From NCBI RefSeq assembly GCF_024661895.1, contig NZ_CP102453.1:3038001-3102000 (forward strand): a DNA stretch of 64,000 bases. The letters are read 5' to 3'. Positions 8,384 through 19,540 of the stretch are shown one piece after another. The translations under genes were made by a program, and so were the position numbers. The notes below the pieces were generated by a model that was not told the DNA's origin, did not search any database, and saw only the letters and a program-made list of their open reading frames with translations. The DNA is from Fundicoccus culcitae (GTDB lineage: Bacteria; Bacillota; Bacilli; Lactobacillales; Aerococcaceae). Each line of letters opens with the position of its first letter. The stretch's first letter is position 1.

Positions 8384-10306
8384 ATGGAGAGTAGAGTACA
8401 GCATTTAGATTATTTTATCGATGATATTTATCACTTTAATCGTGGCAACCATACGAATGCTTACCAGTTTTTAGGGAGTAAAAAGATAGAATCAGAAGGT
8501 AACGTTATTGGCTATCAATTTAGTGTCTGGGCACCCAACGCACATAAAGTTTATTTACAAGGTGATTTTAACCAATGGCGTATCGAACCAATGGATTTTT
8601 ACCAAGGTGGGGTTTGGAGCTTGTTTGTTCCAGAAGCTAAAAAGGGGCAATGTTATAAATTTGGTATCGATCATGGGAATGGTCATATTGAATATAAAAT
8701 TGATCCTTATGGTTATCGTTTTGAACAAGCACCTAAAGATGCGTCGATTATATGGGATATAGAAGACTTTGATTGGCAAGATAATAAATGGTTGCAACGA
8801 CGCAAAAGATTAAATCATTTTGAAGAACCTTTGCAAATATATGAAGTTCATGCCACATCTTGGCGACAACATTTAGATGGTTCTTATTATAATTTCAAAG
8901 AATTAGCCGACTCACTTATTCCTTATGTCAAAGAAATGGGTTATACCCATATCGAATTTATGCCATTAATGGATCATCCATTAGAAGCTTCTTGGGGATA
9001 TCAAATAACCGGTTACTTTGCAGTTGGTTCACGTTTTGGCACACCTGAGGAATTGCGATATTTTGTTAATGAAGCGCATAAAGCGGGTATTGGCGTCTTT
9101 ATGGATTGGGTACCAGGGCATTTTAATCGTAACGCTAATGCCTTAGCCTATTTTGATGGGACACCTACTTATGAGTATCAAGATATTAATCGAGCGAATA
9201 ATGTAGGTTGGGGAACCTTAAACTTTGATTTAGGTAAAATGCAAGTACATAGCTTTTTGATTTCAAATGCTATCTATTGGTTAAAAGAATTTCATATTGA
9301 CGGACTAAGAGTGGATGCAGTTTCTAATATGTTGTATTTAGATTTTGATCAAGGACCATGGACACCTAATGAAGATGGCACGAATGAAAACTATCAAGGG
9401 GTTCAATTTATTCAAAAAATGAATACGACAATCAAAAAACACTTCCCTGACGCTATTATGATGGCTGAAGAAAGTACTAGCCGTGAAAAGATTACTGCCC
9501 CAGTTGAAGAGGGTGGATTAGGTTTTGATTTTAAATGGAATATGGGTTGGATGAATGATACCTTGAAATTTTTTGAAATGGATCCGTACTATCGCCCTCA
9601 AAACCTAAACCTGATTACTTTTGTATTTATGTACCAATATAATGAACGGTATATACTGCCTTATTCACATGATGAGGTTGTTCATGGCAAGCGGTCTCTA
9701 TTGGGTAAGGTTCCTGGGGATCGGTATAATCAATTTGCAACTTTACGACTCATCCATGGCTATATGCTTGCCCAACCAGGGAAAAAATTACACTTTATGG
9801 GTAATGAAATTGGTCAATATTTAGAATGGCGCTACTATTCTGAATTAGAATGGATTGATTTAGAAAGATCTTACAACAAAGAATATCATCATTACATGAA
9901 AACGATTAATCATTTGGGATTAGCAACCAAAGCTCTCTATGAACTCGATCATTCTGCGGAGGGTTTCACCATCCTTGATGCAGATAATTACCAAGAAGGT
10001 ATCCTTACATTTATCCGCCGTGGTAAAAAGCCACGAGATTTCGTAATTGTCGTATGTAACTTTGTTCCCGTACAACGTGACTCTGTAAGAGTAGGGGTCC
10101 CTTACAAAGGGGACTATAAAACTCTTCTGAATTCTGATTGGACAGAATTTGGTGGCAAATGTGAAGAGGTCGTTATGGATTTTAAAACTGTCGCCCAAGA
10201 ATATAATGGACAGCCTTTTTCAATTGAACTTTCTGTACCTGGTTTATCGGTCCAATATATTCAGCCAAAACGTATTTATGGCGCAAATAAAAAGGGAAGG
10301 GGATAG
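8384..10306 (+). CDS. glgB: 1,4-alpha-glucan branching enzyme
   Basis: A GH13 branching enzyme of 640 residues that introduces alpha-1,6 branches into glycogen. An N-terminal CBM48-like domain ([20 protein letters not shown]) is followed by the catalytic barrel: [20 protein letters not shown] with the nucleophile Asp, MMAEEST with the acid/base Glu, and [14 protein letters not shown]-terminal beta domain follows. The frame is open from an ATG at 8375, but AAAGG at 8371-8374 is spaced for the ATG at 8384. It is the first gene of the glgBCDAP operon, whose promoter carries a cre-like box. Confidence 0.96.
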   Translation: MESRVQHLDYFIDDIYHFNRGNHTNAYQFLGSKKIESEGNVIGYQFSVWAPNAHKVYLQGDFNQWRIEPMDFYQGGVWSLFVPEAKKGQCYKFGIDHGNGHIEYKIDPYGYRFEQAPKDASIIWDIEDFDWQDNKWLQRRKRLNHFEEPLQIYEVHATSWRQHLDGSYYNFKELADSLIPYVKEMGYTHIEFMPLMDHPLEASWGYQITGYFAVGSRFGTPEELRYFVNEAHKAGIGVFMDWVPGHFNRNANALAYFDGTPTYEYQDINRANNVGWGTLNFDLGKMQVHSFLISNAIYWLKEFHIDGLRVDAVSNMLYLDFDQGPWTPNEDGTNENYQGVQFIQKMNTTIKKHFPDAIMMAEESTSREKITAPVEEGGLGFDFKWNMGWMNDTLKFFEMDPYYRPQNLNLITFVFMYQYNERYILPYSHDEVVHGKRSLLGKVPGDRYNQFATLRLIHGYMLAQPGKKLHFMGNEIGQYLEWRYYSELEWIDLERSYNKEYHHYMKTINHLGLATKALYELDHSAEGFTILDADNYQEGILTFIRRGKKPRDFVIVVCNFVPVQRDSVRVGVPYKGDYKTLLNSDWTEFGGKCEEVVMDFKTVAQEYNGQPFSIELSVPGLSVQYIQPKRIYGANKKGRG

Positions 10307-10362
10307 AATACTATTATGTACTAATTTTCGTCTCGCCAACGAATCGGTATTCTAAAGCAGCA

Positions 10363-11514
10363 ATGAAAAATGAAATGATTGCAATGATTTTAGCGGGTGG
10401 ACAGGGCACTCGTCTAGGAGTCCTCACAAAACAAACAGCTAAACCAGCTGTGCCATTTGGTGGGAAGTATCGGATAATTGATTTCGCTTTGAGTAATTGT
10501 GCTAATTCAAATATACGTAATATCGGAGTGGTTACTCAATATCAACCGCTTGAATTAAATGAGCATATAGGTAAAGGGGCATCGTGGGGGTTAACAGGTC
10601 GTAATGCTGGGGCAACTATTTTACAACCTTACTCTAGTTCGGATGGTGAAAAATGGTTTAAAGGAACAGCGAATGCGATTTATCAAAATATTTCTTATAT
10701 TGACTCCATGGATCCAGAATATGTTTTAATTTTATCAGGTGACCATATTTATAAAATGGACTACAGTGAGATGCTAGATTATCATAAAGAAAAGAAAGCC
10801 AGTTTAACGGTAGGTGTTATTCCAGTTGATATGAAAGAAGCCTCTAGGTTTGGAATAATGAATACCGATCATAGTGGTCGAATTATTGAATTTGAAGAAA
10901 AACCAGCTGAACCAAAAAGCAATCTGGCTTCTATGGGAATTTATATTTTTAATTGGGCTACATTACGCCGTTATTTAGTAGAAGATCAAGCGAAGACAAG
11001 AGAAATGGAAGACTTCGGTAAAAATGTTATCCCAGCTTATTTAGAAAACGGTGAAAATGTTTTTGCATTTGCTTTTGATGGTTATTGGAAAGATGTTGGA
11101 ACGATTGAAAGTTTATGGGAAGCGAACATGGAGTTTTTAGATCCTAATCACCCACTCAATATTTCTGAAGATCGTTGGAGAATCTATACTAACAATGCAG
11201 TGACACCACCACAATATATTTCAGCAGATGCTGAAGTTAATGACTCTATGATTGTTGATGGATGTTATGTGGCGGGTGATATTGAGCATTCAATTTTATC
11301 AAATGATGTAAAAGTCGGATTAGATTCTGAAGTTGAGAACTCAATCTTAATGGCTAATGTTACAGTTGGATCTAATTGTAAAATTGAATATGCCATTATT
11401 GGTGAAAAAGCCGTGATTGCAGATGGAGCAAGCGTTATTGGGACTAGAGATAACATAGCTGTAGTAGGCTATGCAGAAACAGTAGGAGGACCGAAATACG
11501 ATGGTGAAGAATAA
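10363..11514 (+). CDS. glgC: Glucose-1-phosphate adenylyltransferase, catalytic subunit
   Basis: ADP-glucose pyrophosphorylase of 383 residues, making the glucosyl donor for glycogen synthase. The nucleotidyltransferase signature [21 protein letters not shown] and the substrate region [19 protein letters not shown] are present, with [12 protein letters not shown] in the core. The C-terminus is a left-handed beta-helix of hexapeptide repeats. In Gram-positive bacteria GlgC works with GlgD, encoded immediately downstream with a 14-bp overlap. The ribosome site before 10363 is weak; the start [13 protein letters not shown] agrees with streptococcal homologues. Confidence 0.96.
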   Translation: MKNEMIAMILAGGQGTRLGVLTKQTAKPAVPFGGKYRIIDFALSNCANSNIRNIGVVTQYQPLELNEHIGKGASWGLTGRNAGATILQPYSSSDGEKWFKGTANAIYQNISYIDSMDPEYVLILSGDHIYKMDYSEMLDYHKEKKASLTVGVIPVDMKEASRFGIMNTDHSGRIIEFEEKPAEPKSNLASMGIYIFNWATLRRYLVEDQAKTREMEDFGKNVIPAYLENGENVFAFAFDGYWKDVGTIESLWEANMEFLDPNHPLNISEDRWRIYTNNAVTPPQYISADAEVNDSMIVDGCYVAGDIEHSILSNDVKVGLDSEVENSILMANVTVGSNCKIEYAIIGEKAVIADGASVIGTRDNIAVVGYAETVGGPKYDGEE

Positions 11515-12646
11515 ATTATGTGCAATAATTAACTTAACAGAAGATGCAACTCGATTAAAGCCACTGACGAATAATCGCCCAATTGCTGCTTTACCGTTTG
11601 CTAGTCGTTACCGTATTATCGACTTTGTGTTGTCAAATATTGCCCATGCTGGCATTGACTCGGCGGCTTTATTCATTGCTGAATCCGGTCGTTCAATCTA
11701 TGATCATATTCGTTCAGGGGATGCTTGGAATCTAGATTCGCAAGTAGGTGGAGGTATCTTTACCTTTTCACAACAAAACTGGAAATCTAGACATCACTTA
11801 GAACAAGATGCCGAAGACTATTACTTTAATCATCGTATATATATGAAGCGTTCACGGGCAGAGTATGTCTTTGTTACAGGAAGTAAGATACTAGCCAATA
11901 TTGATATTAAAGCCGTGCGTCGTCAACATGTAGGTAGCCAAGCAGATATCACGCTAATATATAAACCTATTTTGAAGGAAATGATTGACGGTAATCATCC
12001 TAAAGAACGCGTTTTAAGCTTTGATACTGATGGTTATTTGACTCAATTACACGAAGTGACGAATTACCCTGATGATGAGCGGATTAACGCTAGTTTAAGT
12101 ATGTATTTAATTTCGGTAGAAAAAATGAATGAAATTATTGACCGTGCGATTGCAGATGGTCAATATATGGAATTGGATGAATTAATACAACATTATGTAT
12201 TAGACTACAAAACAAATACATATGAATATACAGGTTATGCAGCTAATATTAGTAGTATTGAACAATATTATCGTGCCAATATGGATATGTTGGATCGGAG
12301 TAAATTCACGGCTGTCTTCCATTCCAGTTTACCTATTTTAACTAAAACGAAAAATGGTTCACCGACTTATTATGATAAAGAATCGAATGTTAAAAATGCT
12401 ATTTTAGCGACGGATTGTTTAATCGGTGGAGAAGTTGTAAATTCGATTATTAATCGTAAAGTGAGAATTGCTAAACAATCAAAGATCAGAGATAGTATTA
12501 TCTTGCAAGGAACCAAAATTGGTGAAGGGGCTGAAATCGAATATGCAATCATCGATAAAGATTGCGTAATTGAGCCAGGTGCAAAGGTAATTGGAACACC
12601 GGATAACCTAATCGTTATTCCTAAAAATACACATGTCGAAGCATAG
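11501..12646 (+). CDS. glgD: Glucose-1-phosphate adenylyltransferase regulatory subunit
   Basis: A GlgC paralogue of 381 residues. The nucleotide-binding loop is degenerate: [21 protein letters not shown] replaces the GGxGTRL signature, as is usual for GlgD. The rest of the fold ([21 protein letters not shown]-terminal hexapeptide repeats) is kept. GlgD forms a heteromer with GlgC and raises its activity. It overlaps glgC by 14 bp, which suggests coupled translation. AGGAGG is present but 11 bases from the ATG, a longer spacing than usual. Confidence 0.94.
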   Translation: MVKNKLCAIINLTEDATRLKPLTNNRPIAALPFASRYRIIDFVLSNIAHAGIDSAALFIAESGRSIYDHIRSGDAWNLDSQVGGGIFTFSQQNWKSRHHLEQDAEDYYFNHRIYMKRSRAEYVFVTGSKILANIDIKAVRRQHVGSQADITLIYKPILKEMIDGNHPKERVLSFDTDGYLTQLHEVTNYPDDERINASLSMYLISVEKMNEIIDRAIADGQYMELDELIQHYVLDYKTNTYEYTGYAANISSIEQYYRANMDMLDRSKFTAVFHSSLPILTKTKNGSPTYYDKESNVKNAILATDCLIGGEVVNSIINRKVRIAKQSKIRDSIILQGTKIGEGAEIEYAIIDKDCVIEPGAKVIGTPDNLIVIPKNTHVEA

Positions 12647-12655
12647 GAGGCTCTC

Positions 12656-14095
12656 ATGAAAGTTTTATTTGCTTCTGGTGAAGCAGCCCCGTTTTTTAAA
12701 ACCGGTGGACTAGGTGATGTGGCTTATGCTTTACCTAAAGAATTGTTAAAACAGGGTATTGATGTGCGAGTTGTTTTACCCAATTATTCCCAAATGCCTG
12801 CTAAATATAAAGAACAATTGTCAGAATTACGACATTTCCGTTTTCAATTAGGCTACAAAAATGTCTATTGTGGGATTAAAACCCTTGAATTAGAAGGGTT
12901 AACGTATTATTTTATCGACAATCTTTCTTATTTTGATCGTTCGTCTCTCTATGGACAATGGGATGATGGCGAGCGCTTTGCTTATTTTTCGACGGCGATT
13001 ATTGAAATGTTAGAGGTTATTGAATGGATTCCGGATATTATCCATTGTAATGATTGGCATACGGCGATGGTGCCCGTATTGCTAGTTGATCGCTATCATT
13101 GGAAAGATGCCTTAAAAGGGATTCGCAAAGTGTACACCATTCATAATATTCAATTTCAAGGAATTTATTCACCCGAAATGTTAACGAATGTTTTTGGCAC
13201 TAGTTTTAATACATTTACTGATGATGGTATTAAGTATTATGATAATATCAATTATATGAAAGGTGGGATTAACTTTTCAGATAGAGTGACCACTGTAAGT
13301 CCTACTTATGCTAATGAAATAACCACACCAGCCTTCGGAGAAGGTCTTGAAGGGACACTTCAGCATAATTATTGGAAATTAAGTGGTATTATCAATGGCA
13401 TAGATTATACCATCAATGATCCTGAAACGGATCCGATGATTCCACATCACTTTAGCCAAAAATCGATGGTTGGTAAAGTAGAAAATAAGCTTGCTTTACA
13501 AAAAGATCTAGGGTTACCGATTGATCGAAATGTCGCGATGATTGGTATGGTTAGTCGCTTAACGAATCAAAAAGGTTTTCAGTTAGTTGAAGAACGCATG
13601 GAAGAACTATTACAAGCAAATGTTCAAGTGGTTCTACTAGGAACTGGACAGGCAAATTTCGAAAATAGTTTCAGATATTTTGAGTCAAAATATCCCGATA
13701 AGATGCGCAGTATTATTAATTTTGACGTGGCTTTAGCGCAAAGAATTTATGCTTCAAGCGATATGTTCTTGATGCCAAGTGCATTTGAACCTTGTGGTTT
13801 ATCACAAATGATTTCTATGCGGTATGGAACGTTGCCAATTGTTCATGAGATTGGCGGTTTAGCTGATACAGTTGAACCTTATAATGTTGATACAGGTTCA
13901 GGCACTGGCTTTAGTTTTTATGATTTTGATAGTTGGGTAATGTTGCAAACTATTTATCGCGCCCTTGATGTATACTATAATCATCCAGAAGCTTGGCATA
14001 ATTTAGTAAAAAATGCTATGGAAAAAGATTTTAGTTGGGAAGAACCAGCTAAAAAATACATTGCTTTATACCAAGAATTGATTGATGAAAGATAA
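12656..14095 (+). CDS. glgA: Glycogen synthase (ADP-glucose dependent)
   Basis: A GT5 glycogen synthase of 479 residues that adds glucosyl units from ADP-glucose to growing alpha-1,4 chains. The N-terminal KTGGLGDVAYALPK motif binds ADP-glucose. HCNDWHTAMVP lies mid-protein, and the C-terminal Rossmann domain carries EPCGLSQMISMRYG and the GGLADTV loop. AGGAGG is optimally placed before the ATG. It sits between glgD and glgP in the operon. Confidence 0.97.
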   Translation: MKVLFASGEAAPFFKTGGLGDVAYALPKELLKQGIDVRVVLPNYSQMPAKYKEQLSELRHFRFQLGYKNVYCGIKTLELEGLTYYFIDNLSYFDRSSLYGQWDDGERFAYFSTAIIEMLEVIEWIPDIIHCNDWHTAMVPVLLVDRYHWKDALKGIRKVYTIHNIQFQGIYSPEMLTNVFGTSFNTFTDDGIKYYDNINYMKGGINFSDRVTTVSPTYANEITTPAFGEGLEGTLQHNYWKLSGIINGIDYTINDPETDPMIPHHFSQKSMVGKVENKLALQKDLGLPIDRNVAMIGMVSRLTNQKGFQLVEERMEELLQANVQVVLLGTGQANFENSFRYFESKYPDKMRSIINFDVALAQRIYASSDMFLMPSAFEPCGLSQMISMRYGTLPIVHEIGGLADTVEPYNVDTGSGTGFSFYDFDSWVMLQTIYRALDVYYNHPEAWHNLVKNAMEKDFSWEEPAKKYIALYQELIDER

Positions 14096-14121
14096 GCGTA
14101 GTGCTTTAGAGGAGGACGCGT

Positions 14122-16539
14122 ATGAAACCAATGGATGTTGAAACATTTAAAGAAGTCTACAAAAAACGTTTTGAGGATGTCTATGCTATCCAATACCATA
14201 TGGGAAGCACACTTGAGCAATTTCAAGTGTTAGGTCAAGTGTTGCGTGGCTATTATACGGATTATTGGATTGAAAATAATCAAGAAAAGATTGATAATCA
14301 AGATAAACAGGTATACTATTTTTCAATGGAATTTTTACCCGGACGTCAATTAAAAACCTATCTTTTAAATTTAGATGTGTATGATACTGTTAAAACGGGC
14401 TTAACGGATTTGGGCTTAGATTTTGACAAAATTGTAGAAGCGGAAGTAGATCCCGCATTAGGTAATGGCGGTTTGGGTCGCCTTGCCTCATGTTTTATGG
14501 ATTCCATGGCATCCACCCATGTTTATGGGAATGGGTGTGGTATTCGTTATCAGTATGGATTATTTAAACAAAAATTTATTGATGGTTATCAAATAGAATT
14601 ACCTGAAAATTGGCTTAGAAACCCTAATCCTTGGGAAGTTCGCAAGGAGTCAAAATCCGTCATTGTTAGATTTGGTGGAAATGTTTGGTTAGAAGAACAA
14701 AAGGATGGCAAATTAAAACCGAAGTATGAACATACGTTTGATGTTTTAGCCGTACCTTATGATACACCTCAAATCGGTTATCGAAATGGTGTTGTCAATA
14801 ATTTGCGTTTATTCTCAGCTGAAATTCCATATGATGAAGAAAGCAAATATATTACCAGTGAACAAAGACAAGAAGTGAATTCAATAACGGAGGTTTTATA
14901 CCCGGATGATTCTAACTACGAAGGACGTCTATTGCGTTTGAAGCAGGAGTATTTCTTAAGTAGTGCTGGAATTCAAACGATTGTTCGTTATTTTAAGAAT
15001 TTAAAACTACCTTGGACAAGGTTTCCTGAAAAAGTTGCTATCCATATTAATGATACCCACCCAACCTTATGTATCCCTGAATTAATGCGTATTTTGTTAG
15101 ATGAAGAAGATTTAACGTGGGAACAAGCTTGGAATATCAGTAAAAAGACTTTCTCATACACCAATCACACAATTTTACAAGAAGCGATGGAGCGTTGGCC
15201 CGTTTATATGATTGAGTCCTTGATACCACGTATCGCTCAAATCATTTATGAAATAAATGCCCGTCATATTCGCAATAAGACTGAATTGTATGGATCAGAA
15301 TTAGCCTATAAAACGGCACCTATTCAAGATGACCAAGTCCTAATGGCTAATTTAGCGATTATTTCATCGCATTCAGTTAATGGAGTTGCCAAACTACATA
15401 CAGAGATTTTAGAACGCTATACTTTAAGTGATTTTAAAACAATTTATCCTTTCCGATTTAACAATAAGACCAATGGTGTCACCCATCGTCGTTGGGTCCA
15501 ATTGGCTAATGAACCACTCAGTCAATTACTAGATAAGACGATTGGTGAGGAATGGCGCTTCCAACCAAAAGAAATGCGCTTATTGCGTTCTTATATCGAT
15601 GATGAGAGTGTTTTGGACCAATTACAACAAGTGAAGTTAACGAACAAAAAACGCTTTGCGAAATTTGTTTCTGAGCAAATGAACATTGAAATTGATCCAC
15701 ATGCGATGTTTGATGTTCAAATCAAACGTTTGCATGCCTATAAACGTCAACTACTACAAGTGATGCATATCATCGATCGCTATTTGCAATTAAGAGATAA
15801 TCCTGAAGCAAAACTTGCTAAACGTGTCTTTGTCTTTGGTGCAAAGGCTGCTCCAAGTTATTACTATGCTAAGCAAATTATTAAATTGATTAATGCATTA
15901 GCTGATTTAGTGAATAATGATCCTCGTATTAATGATATGATAAAGATTGTCTTTGTCGAAAATTATTCTGTTTCACTAGCGGAATTAATTATTCCAGCGG
16001 CTGACTTATCAGAACAAATTTCCTTAGCGGGTAAAGAAGCTTCGGGAACCTCTAATATGAAGTTAATGGCGAATGGTGCTTTAACGATTGCAACCCTTGA
16101 TGGTGCAAACGTCGAAATCAGTAATTTAGTTGGCCCAGATGATATATTCTTATTTGGAATGAAAGCTGATGAAGTCCAAGTCTTGCGTGATAGTCATGCT
16201 TACAATGCAAGGGATATTTATGAAAGAGATCCACAGATTCAACGGATTCTCAATAGTCTAATTGATGGTACAATTCCTGGTATAAAATCTGAAGGGATTG
16301 ATATTTTTAACTCACTAGTCACGGACAATGATGAATATTTCTTGTTGAAAGATTATCATAGTTTCTATCAAGCTCAAATGAAAGTCGATATTAATTATGC
16401 CAATAAGAAATCATGGACCCAAAAATCTTTAATAAATATCGCTCAATCGGGTAAATTCTCTGCAGACTATACGATTTTAAGGTATGCCAGTGATATTTGG
16501 AATGTAGCACCTGAAACGGAAGTTTTACAACAGTTTTAA
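14122..16539 (+). CDS. glgP: Glycogen phosphorylase
   Basis: A complete GT35 phosphorylase of 805 residues that releases glucose-1-phosphate from glycogen. Signatures are [48 protein letters not shown] and the PLP-site region EASGTSNMKLMANGALTIAT, in which the Lys binds the cofactor. It is the last gene of the glycogen operon, with GAGGAGG before the ATG and a terminator after the stop. It is a separate paralogue of the phosphorylase at the left edge of the window. Confidence 0.96.
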   Translation: MKPMDVETFKEVYKKRFEDVYAIQYHMGSTLEQFQVLGQVLRGYYTDYWIENNQEKIDNQDKQVYYFSMEFLPGRQLKTYLLNLDVYDTVKTGLTDLGLDFDKIVEAEVDPALGNGGLGRLASCFMDSMASTHVYGNGCGIRYQYGLFKQKFIDGYQIELPENWLRNPNPWEVRKESKSVIVRFGGNVWLEEQKDGKLKPKYEHTFDVLAVPYDTPQIGYRNGVVNNLRLFSAEIPYDEESKYITSEQRQEVNSITEVLYPDDSNYEGRLLRLKQEYFLSSAGIQTIVRYFKNLKLPWTRFPEKVAIHINDTHPTLCIPELMRILLDEEDLTWEQAWNISKKTFSYTNHTILQEAMERWPVYMIESLIPRIAQIIYEINARHIRNKTELYGSELAYKTAPIQDDQVLMANLAIISSHSVNGVAKLHTEILERYTLSDFKTIYPFRFNNKTNGVTHRRWVQLANEPLSQLLDKTIGEEWRFQPKEMRLLRSYIDDESVLDQLQQVKLTNKKRFAKFVSEQMNIEIDPHAMFDVQIKRLHAYKRQLLQVMHIIDRYLQLRDNPEAKLAKRVFVFGAKAAPSYYYAKQIIKLINALADLVNNDPRINDMIKIVFVENYSVSLAELIIPAADLSEQISLAGKEASGTSNMKLMANGALTIATLDGANVEISNLVGPDDIFLFGMKADEVQVLRDSHAYNARDIYERDPQIQRILNSLIDGTIPGIKSEGIDIFNSLVTDNDEYFLLKDYHSFYQAQMKVDINYANKKSWTQKSLINIAQSGKFSADYTILRYASDIWNVAPETEVLQQF

Positions 16540-16555
16540 GTCGATGGATTTATTT

Positions 16556-16604
16556 AACCAACTTCTTTCATTCACTTTTAAGGATGAGAGAAGTTGGTTT
16601 TTTA
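16556..16604 (+). terminator. Terminator of the glycogen operon
   Basis: AACCAACTTCT pairs with AGAAGTTGGTT across a loop of about 22 nt and is followed by a T-run, just after the glgP stop. Confidence 0.88.
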
Positions 16605-16814
16605 GACGGTATAGCCTTATTTCTATTAATGACTTTCAATTTAGTGTTAAATTTAATTTAAAAAATATTATCAAATTTGTTATTTTAACACGAATGACAC
16701 AATCTTTCGCTATAATAAATTGAATATTCTTAAAGTAGGTCTATAGGCCGACGAATAGGGATTATTAATTAACTAAACTAAATATTAATCATTAATGGAA
16801 GGGGGCGTTAAGCG

Positions 16815-18926
16815 ATGGATGAACAATCGAATGAGCACGATGATAAGTCATTCATTAAAGAATGGTGGACTAAATTTAAAGGCCTTTGGTATTATTACCG
16901 TGGCTGGAAATGGCTAATCTTTATTGGAATGTCGTTGGCTTTACTCATGTCGACTTATCTAGTTATTATTGCTAAAACGACGAGTGTTTCAACTTTACAA
17001 GAAGGCTTAATGTCGACAACAACGGTGTATGATATTGACGACGATCCGGCAGGGACCTTGGCTGCCCAACAAGGGACTTATGTTACTTTAGATCAAATAT
17101 CCCCGCAAATGCGTGAAACGGTTGTGACCGTAGAAGACAAGCGTTTTTATGAACATAATGGGTTTGATACGATTGGGATAGGACGGGCTTTTGTTCGTTT
17201 GCTGATTAACCGAGACACATCAGGGGGTGGAGGTAGTACTTTAACCCAACAATTAGCTAAAAATGCATTTTTAACATTAGATCAAACCTTCCAACGTAAA
17301 TTTAAGGAATTATTTTTAGCACTAGAAATTGAAAAACAATATACAAAAGATGAAATCTTAGAAATGTATTTGAATCATTCCTACTTTGGTAATGGGGTTT
17401 GGGGCGTTGAAGATGCTTCGTGGAAATATTTTGGACATGCGGCTAATTCGCTTGACTACAATGAAAGTATGGTTTTAACAGGTATGTTAAAAGGCCCCTC
17501 ATTGTTTAATCCGATTGATGACTATGACGCAGCCATTGATAGACGTAATGTAGTTGCAACCGTTATGGAAAATGAAGGGAAAATTTCAGCAGAAGATGCT
17601 GACTATATCCGACAACTATCGATACCATTATATGATGGGTATGTTTCAACTGATAGTCACGAGTATCCCTTTTACTTTGATGCCGTTATTAACGAAGCCG
17701 TTAATTTAGCTAATATTCCCGAAGCGGATTTACTTTCAAAGGGTTACCGTATTTATACAAACTTAAATGTAAACTATCAATGGTCGATTGATAGTGCTTA
17801 TGAGAATAATAGCTGGTTGTTTAATGATGATGGGACCGGTGAACCTTTAGTCCAAAGTGCATCCGTTGTCGTAGACCCTTCAACGGGTGGTGTCATGGCT
17901 GTCTATGGGGGGCGCGGGGATTATGTTTATCGTGGCTTTAACCGTGCGACAGATATGTACCGCTCACCTGGATCAACCATTAAGCCATTGGCGGTTTACA
18001 CAACAGCTCTTGAAAAAGGTTATCAAGTAAGAAGTATGGTTCCTGATGTGGTACAAGGCTATGGAAGTGATAATTATGCACCTGAAAATTATGATCGCCA
18101 AACAGATCCAGAAGGTGAGGTGCCTTTGTATTACGCTTTAGCACAGAGTAAAAATACGTCCGCAGTGTATTTGATGGATGAGTTTGGAGTAAATGAATCT
18201 GTTAAAAAACTGAATCAATTTGGGATACAAGTAGCTGAAGAAGATCAATCCCTAACATTAGCTTTAGGAGCTATGAGTCAAGGCGTTTCACCATTGCAAT
18301 TAGCCAATGCATATGCCAGCTTTGCTAATAGAGGTGTTCGAATTGAAAGTTATTTCATTCGTTACATTGAAGATGCGCAAGGCAATGTTGTTTATGATAA
18401 CCGTCGTCCCAACAAGCATATGGTCATGACGCCGAATGTTGCGGCTGATATGACGAGTATGATGTTGGATACTTATGGCGGTTATGGAACTGGCTATGGT
18501 GCTGGACCCGATTACGGTTACCTTGCGGGTAAAACGGGAAGTACGGAAGTTTCTGAAGGTAATATGGAAACACGTGATCGCTGGATGGTTGGCTATACAC
18601 CCGATTTTGTGATTGTTACATGGTCAGGGTTAGATAATGTGGATGATGGGTCTTTAGATGAATTAATGCCTACAGGCATGGGACAATTATTTAATATACA
18701 AACCACTAATTTAATGGCGAATTCACCACAAAGTAGCTTCAATGTTACTTATGCCTCTCAAATGGAAATAGCAACTAATGATGTAGAAGATACTGATTGG
18801 GGCGAAAGGATGAATAACTTTCTCGATCAAAGCGCAATTTGGCTTGAGGAAGCTTGGCAAGGGATTCAATCTGTTGGCTCAGATTTATGGAATACAGCGA
18901 CGGATTTCATTAATCAATTGAATTAG
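16815..18926 (+). CDS. pbp2A: Class A penicillin-binding protein 2A (transglycosylase/transpeptidase)
   Basis: A bifunctional murein synthase of 703 residues: a short cytoplasmic tail, one membrane anchor (about 34-53), a GT51 transglycosylase and a transpeptidase. GT51 motifs are EDKRFYEHNGFD (catalytic Glu107) and GGSTLTQQLAKN. The transpeptidase carries the SxxK serine in GSTIKP, the SKN motif in AQSKNTSAVY and KTG in AGKTGST. The segment around YFGNGVWGVEDAS closely matches streptococcal PBP2A. AAGGGGGCG precedes the ATG. It acts outside the membrane on lipid II, the pathway also served by popT, uppP and murT-gatD here. Confidence 0.95.
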   Translation: MDEQSNEHDDKSFIKEWWTKFKGLWYYYRGWKWLIFIGMSLALLMSTYLVIIAKTTSVSTLQEGLMSTTTVYDIDDDPAGTLAAQQGTYVTLDQISPQMRETVVTVEDKRFYEHNGFDTIGIGRAFVRLLINRDTSGGGGSTLTQQLAKNAFLTLDQTFQRKFKELFLALEIEKQYTKDEILEMYLNHSYFGNGVWGVEDASWKYFGHAANSLDYNESMVLTGMLKGPSLFNPIDDYDAAIDRRNVVATVMENEGKISAEDADYIRQLSIPLYDGYVSTDSHEYPFYFDAVINEAVNLANIPEADLLSKGYRIYTNLNVNYQWSIDSAYENNSWLFNDDGTGEPLVQSASVVVDPSTGGVMAVYGGRGDYVYRGFNRATDMYRSPGSTIKPLAVYTTALEKGYQVRSMVPDVVQGYGSDNYAPENYDRQTDPEGEVPLYYALAQSKNTSAVYLMDEFGVNESVKKLNQFGIQVAEEDQSLTLALGAMSQGVSPLQLANAYASFANRGVRIESYFIRYIEDAQGNVVYDNRRPNKHMVMTPNVAADMTSMMLDTYGGYGTGYGAGPDYGYLAGKTGSTEVSEGNMETRDRWMVGYTPDFVIVTWSGLDNVDDGSLDELMPTGMGQLFNIQTTNLMANSPQSSFNVTYASQMEIATNDVEDTDWGERMNNFLDQSAIWLEEAWQGIQSVGSDLWNTATDFINQLN

Positions 18927-19017
18927 ATTTTAACAAAAATAATTTTATTTTTTATAGTTTTTTCCTATCAATTTAATAGTTTCTTTGCTATCATATAGAG
19001 AAGATAGGAGGAGTTTT

Positions 19018-19377
19018 ATGACTGAAAATAATATTTATGATACAGCGAATCAACTTGAACGAGACTTACGTGCTTTGCCTGCTTTTGCAAAGCTAAAAGA
19101 AGCTTTTCAATTAATACGAGGGAATGAAGAGTCTAATCGTTTGTTTGAAGAATTTAAGGAAGCATCTCAAAATTTTCAAACGAAACAAAGAACGGGCGAA
19201 CAACCTTCTGAAGATGAAATTCAATCTATCCAAGCCTTGTCCCAGAAAGTAACTGAAGACGAAGGTATTAGACTACTAATGGAAAGCGAACAACAAATTA
19301 GTCAAGTTATGGAAGATATTAATCATATAATTACGCGGCCTTTACAAGAAGTTTACCAGAACCAAGATAATGCGTAA
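19018..19377 (+). CDS. YlbF/YmcA family protein
   Basis: A mostly helical 119-residue protein of the YlbF/YmcA (DUF964) family, with AFAKLKEAFQLIRGNEESNRLFEEF early and an acidic coiled second half. In Bacillus, relatives form part of a complex that affects RNA processing and development; YheA-type members are less characterised. AGGAGG lies six bases before the ATG at 19018. It precedes the yhaO-yhaN-yhaM nuclease cluster, an order I know from other Firmicutes, so a link to nucleic-acid metabolism is plausible but inferred. Confidence 0.85.
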   Translation: MTENNIYDTANQLERDLRALPAFAKLKEAFQLIRGNEESNRLFEEFKEASQNFQTKQRTGEQPSEDEIQSIQALSQKVTEDEGIRLLMESEQQISQVMEDINHIITRPLQEVYQNQDNA

Positions 19378-19400
19378 TTAGATTTAATTCACTTATTGAG

Positions 19401-19449
19401 GCAGCTGGAAGTCATTCGATTTTTTCGATATGCTTTCAGTTGTTTTTTA
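19401..19449 (+). terminator. Terminator after the YlbF-family gene
   Basis: CAGCTGGAAG pairs with CTTTCAGTTG (including G-U pairs), with inner TCGA pairing, followed by TTTTTT. Confidence 0.7.
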
Positions 19450-19540
19450 TTCACTCATCTGAGTAATCCTATCTATGTAATTATTTAAACTAAAAATTTA
19501 TTTATATTTAAATTTAATAAAAAAAGAAAGGAGTCTATCG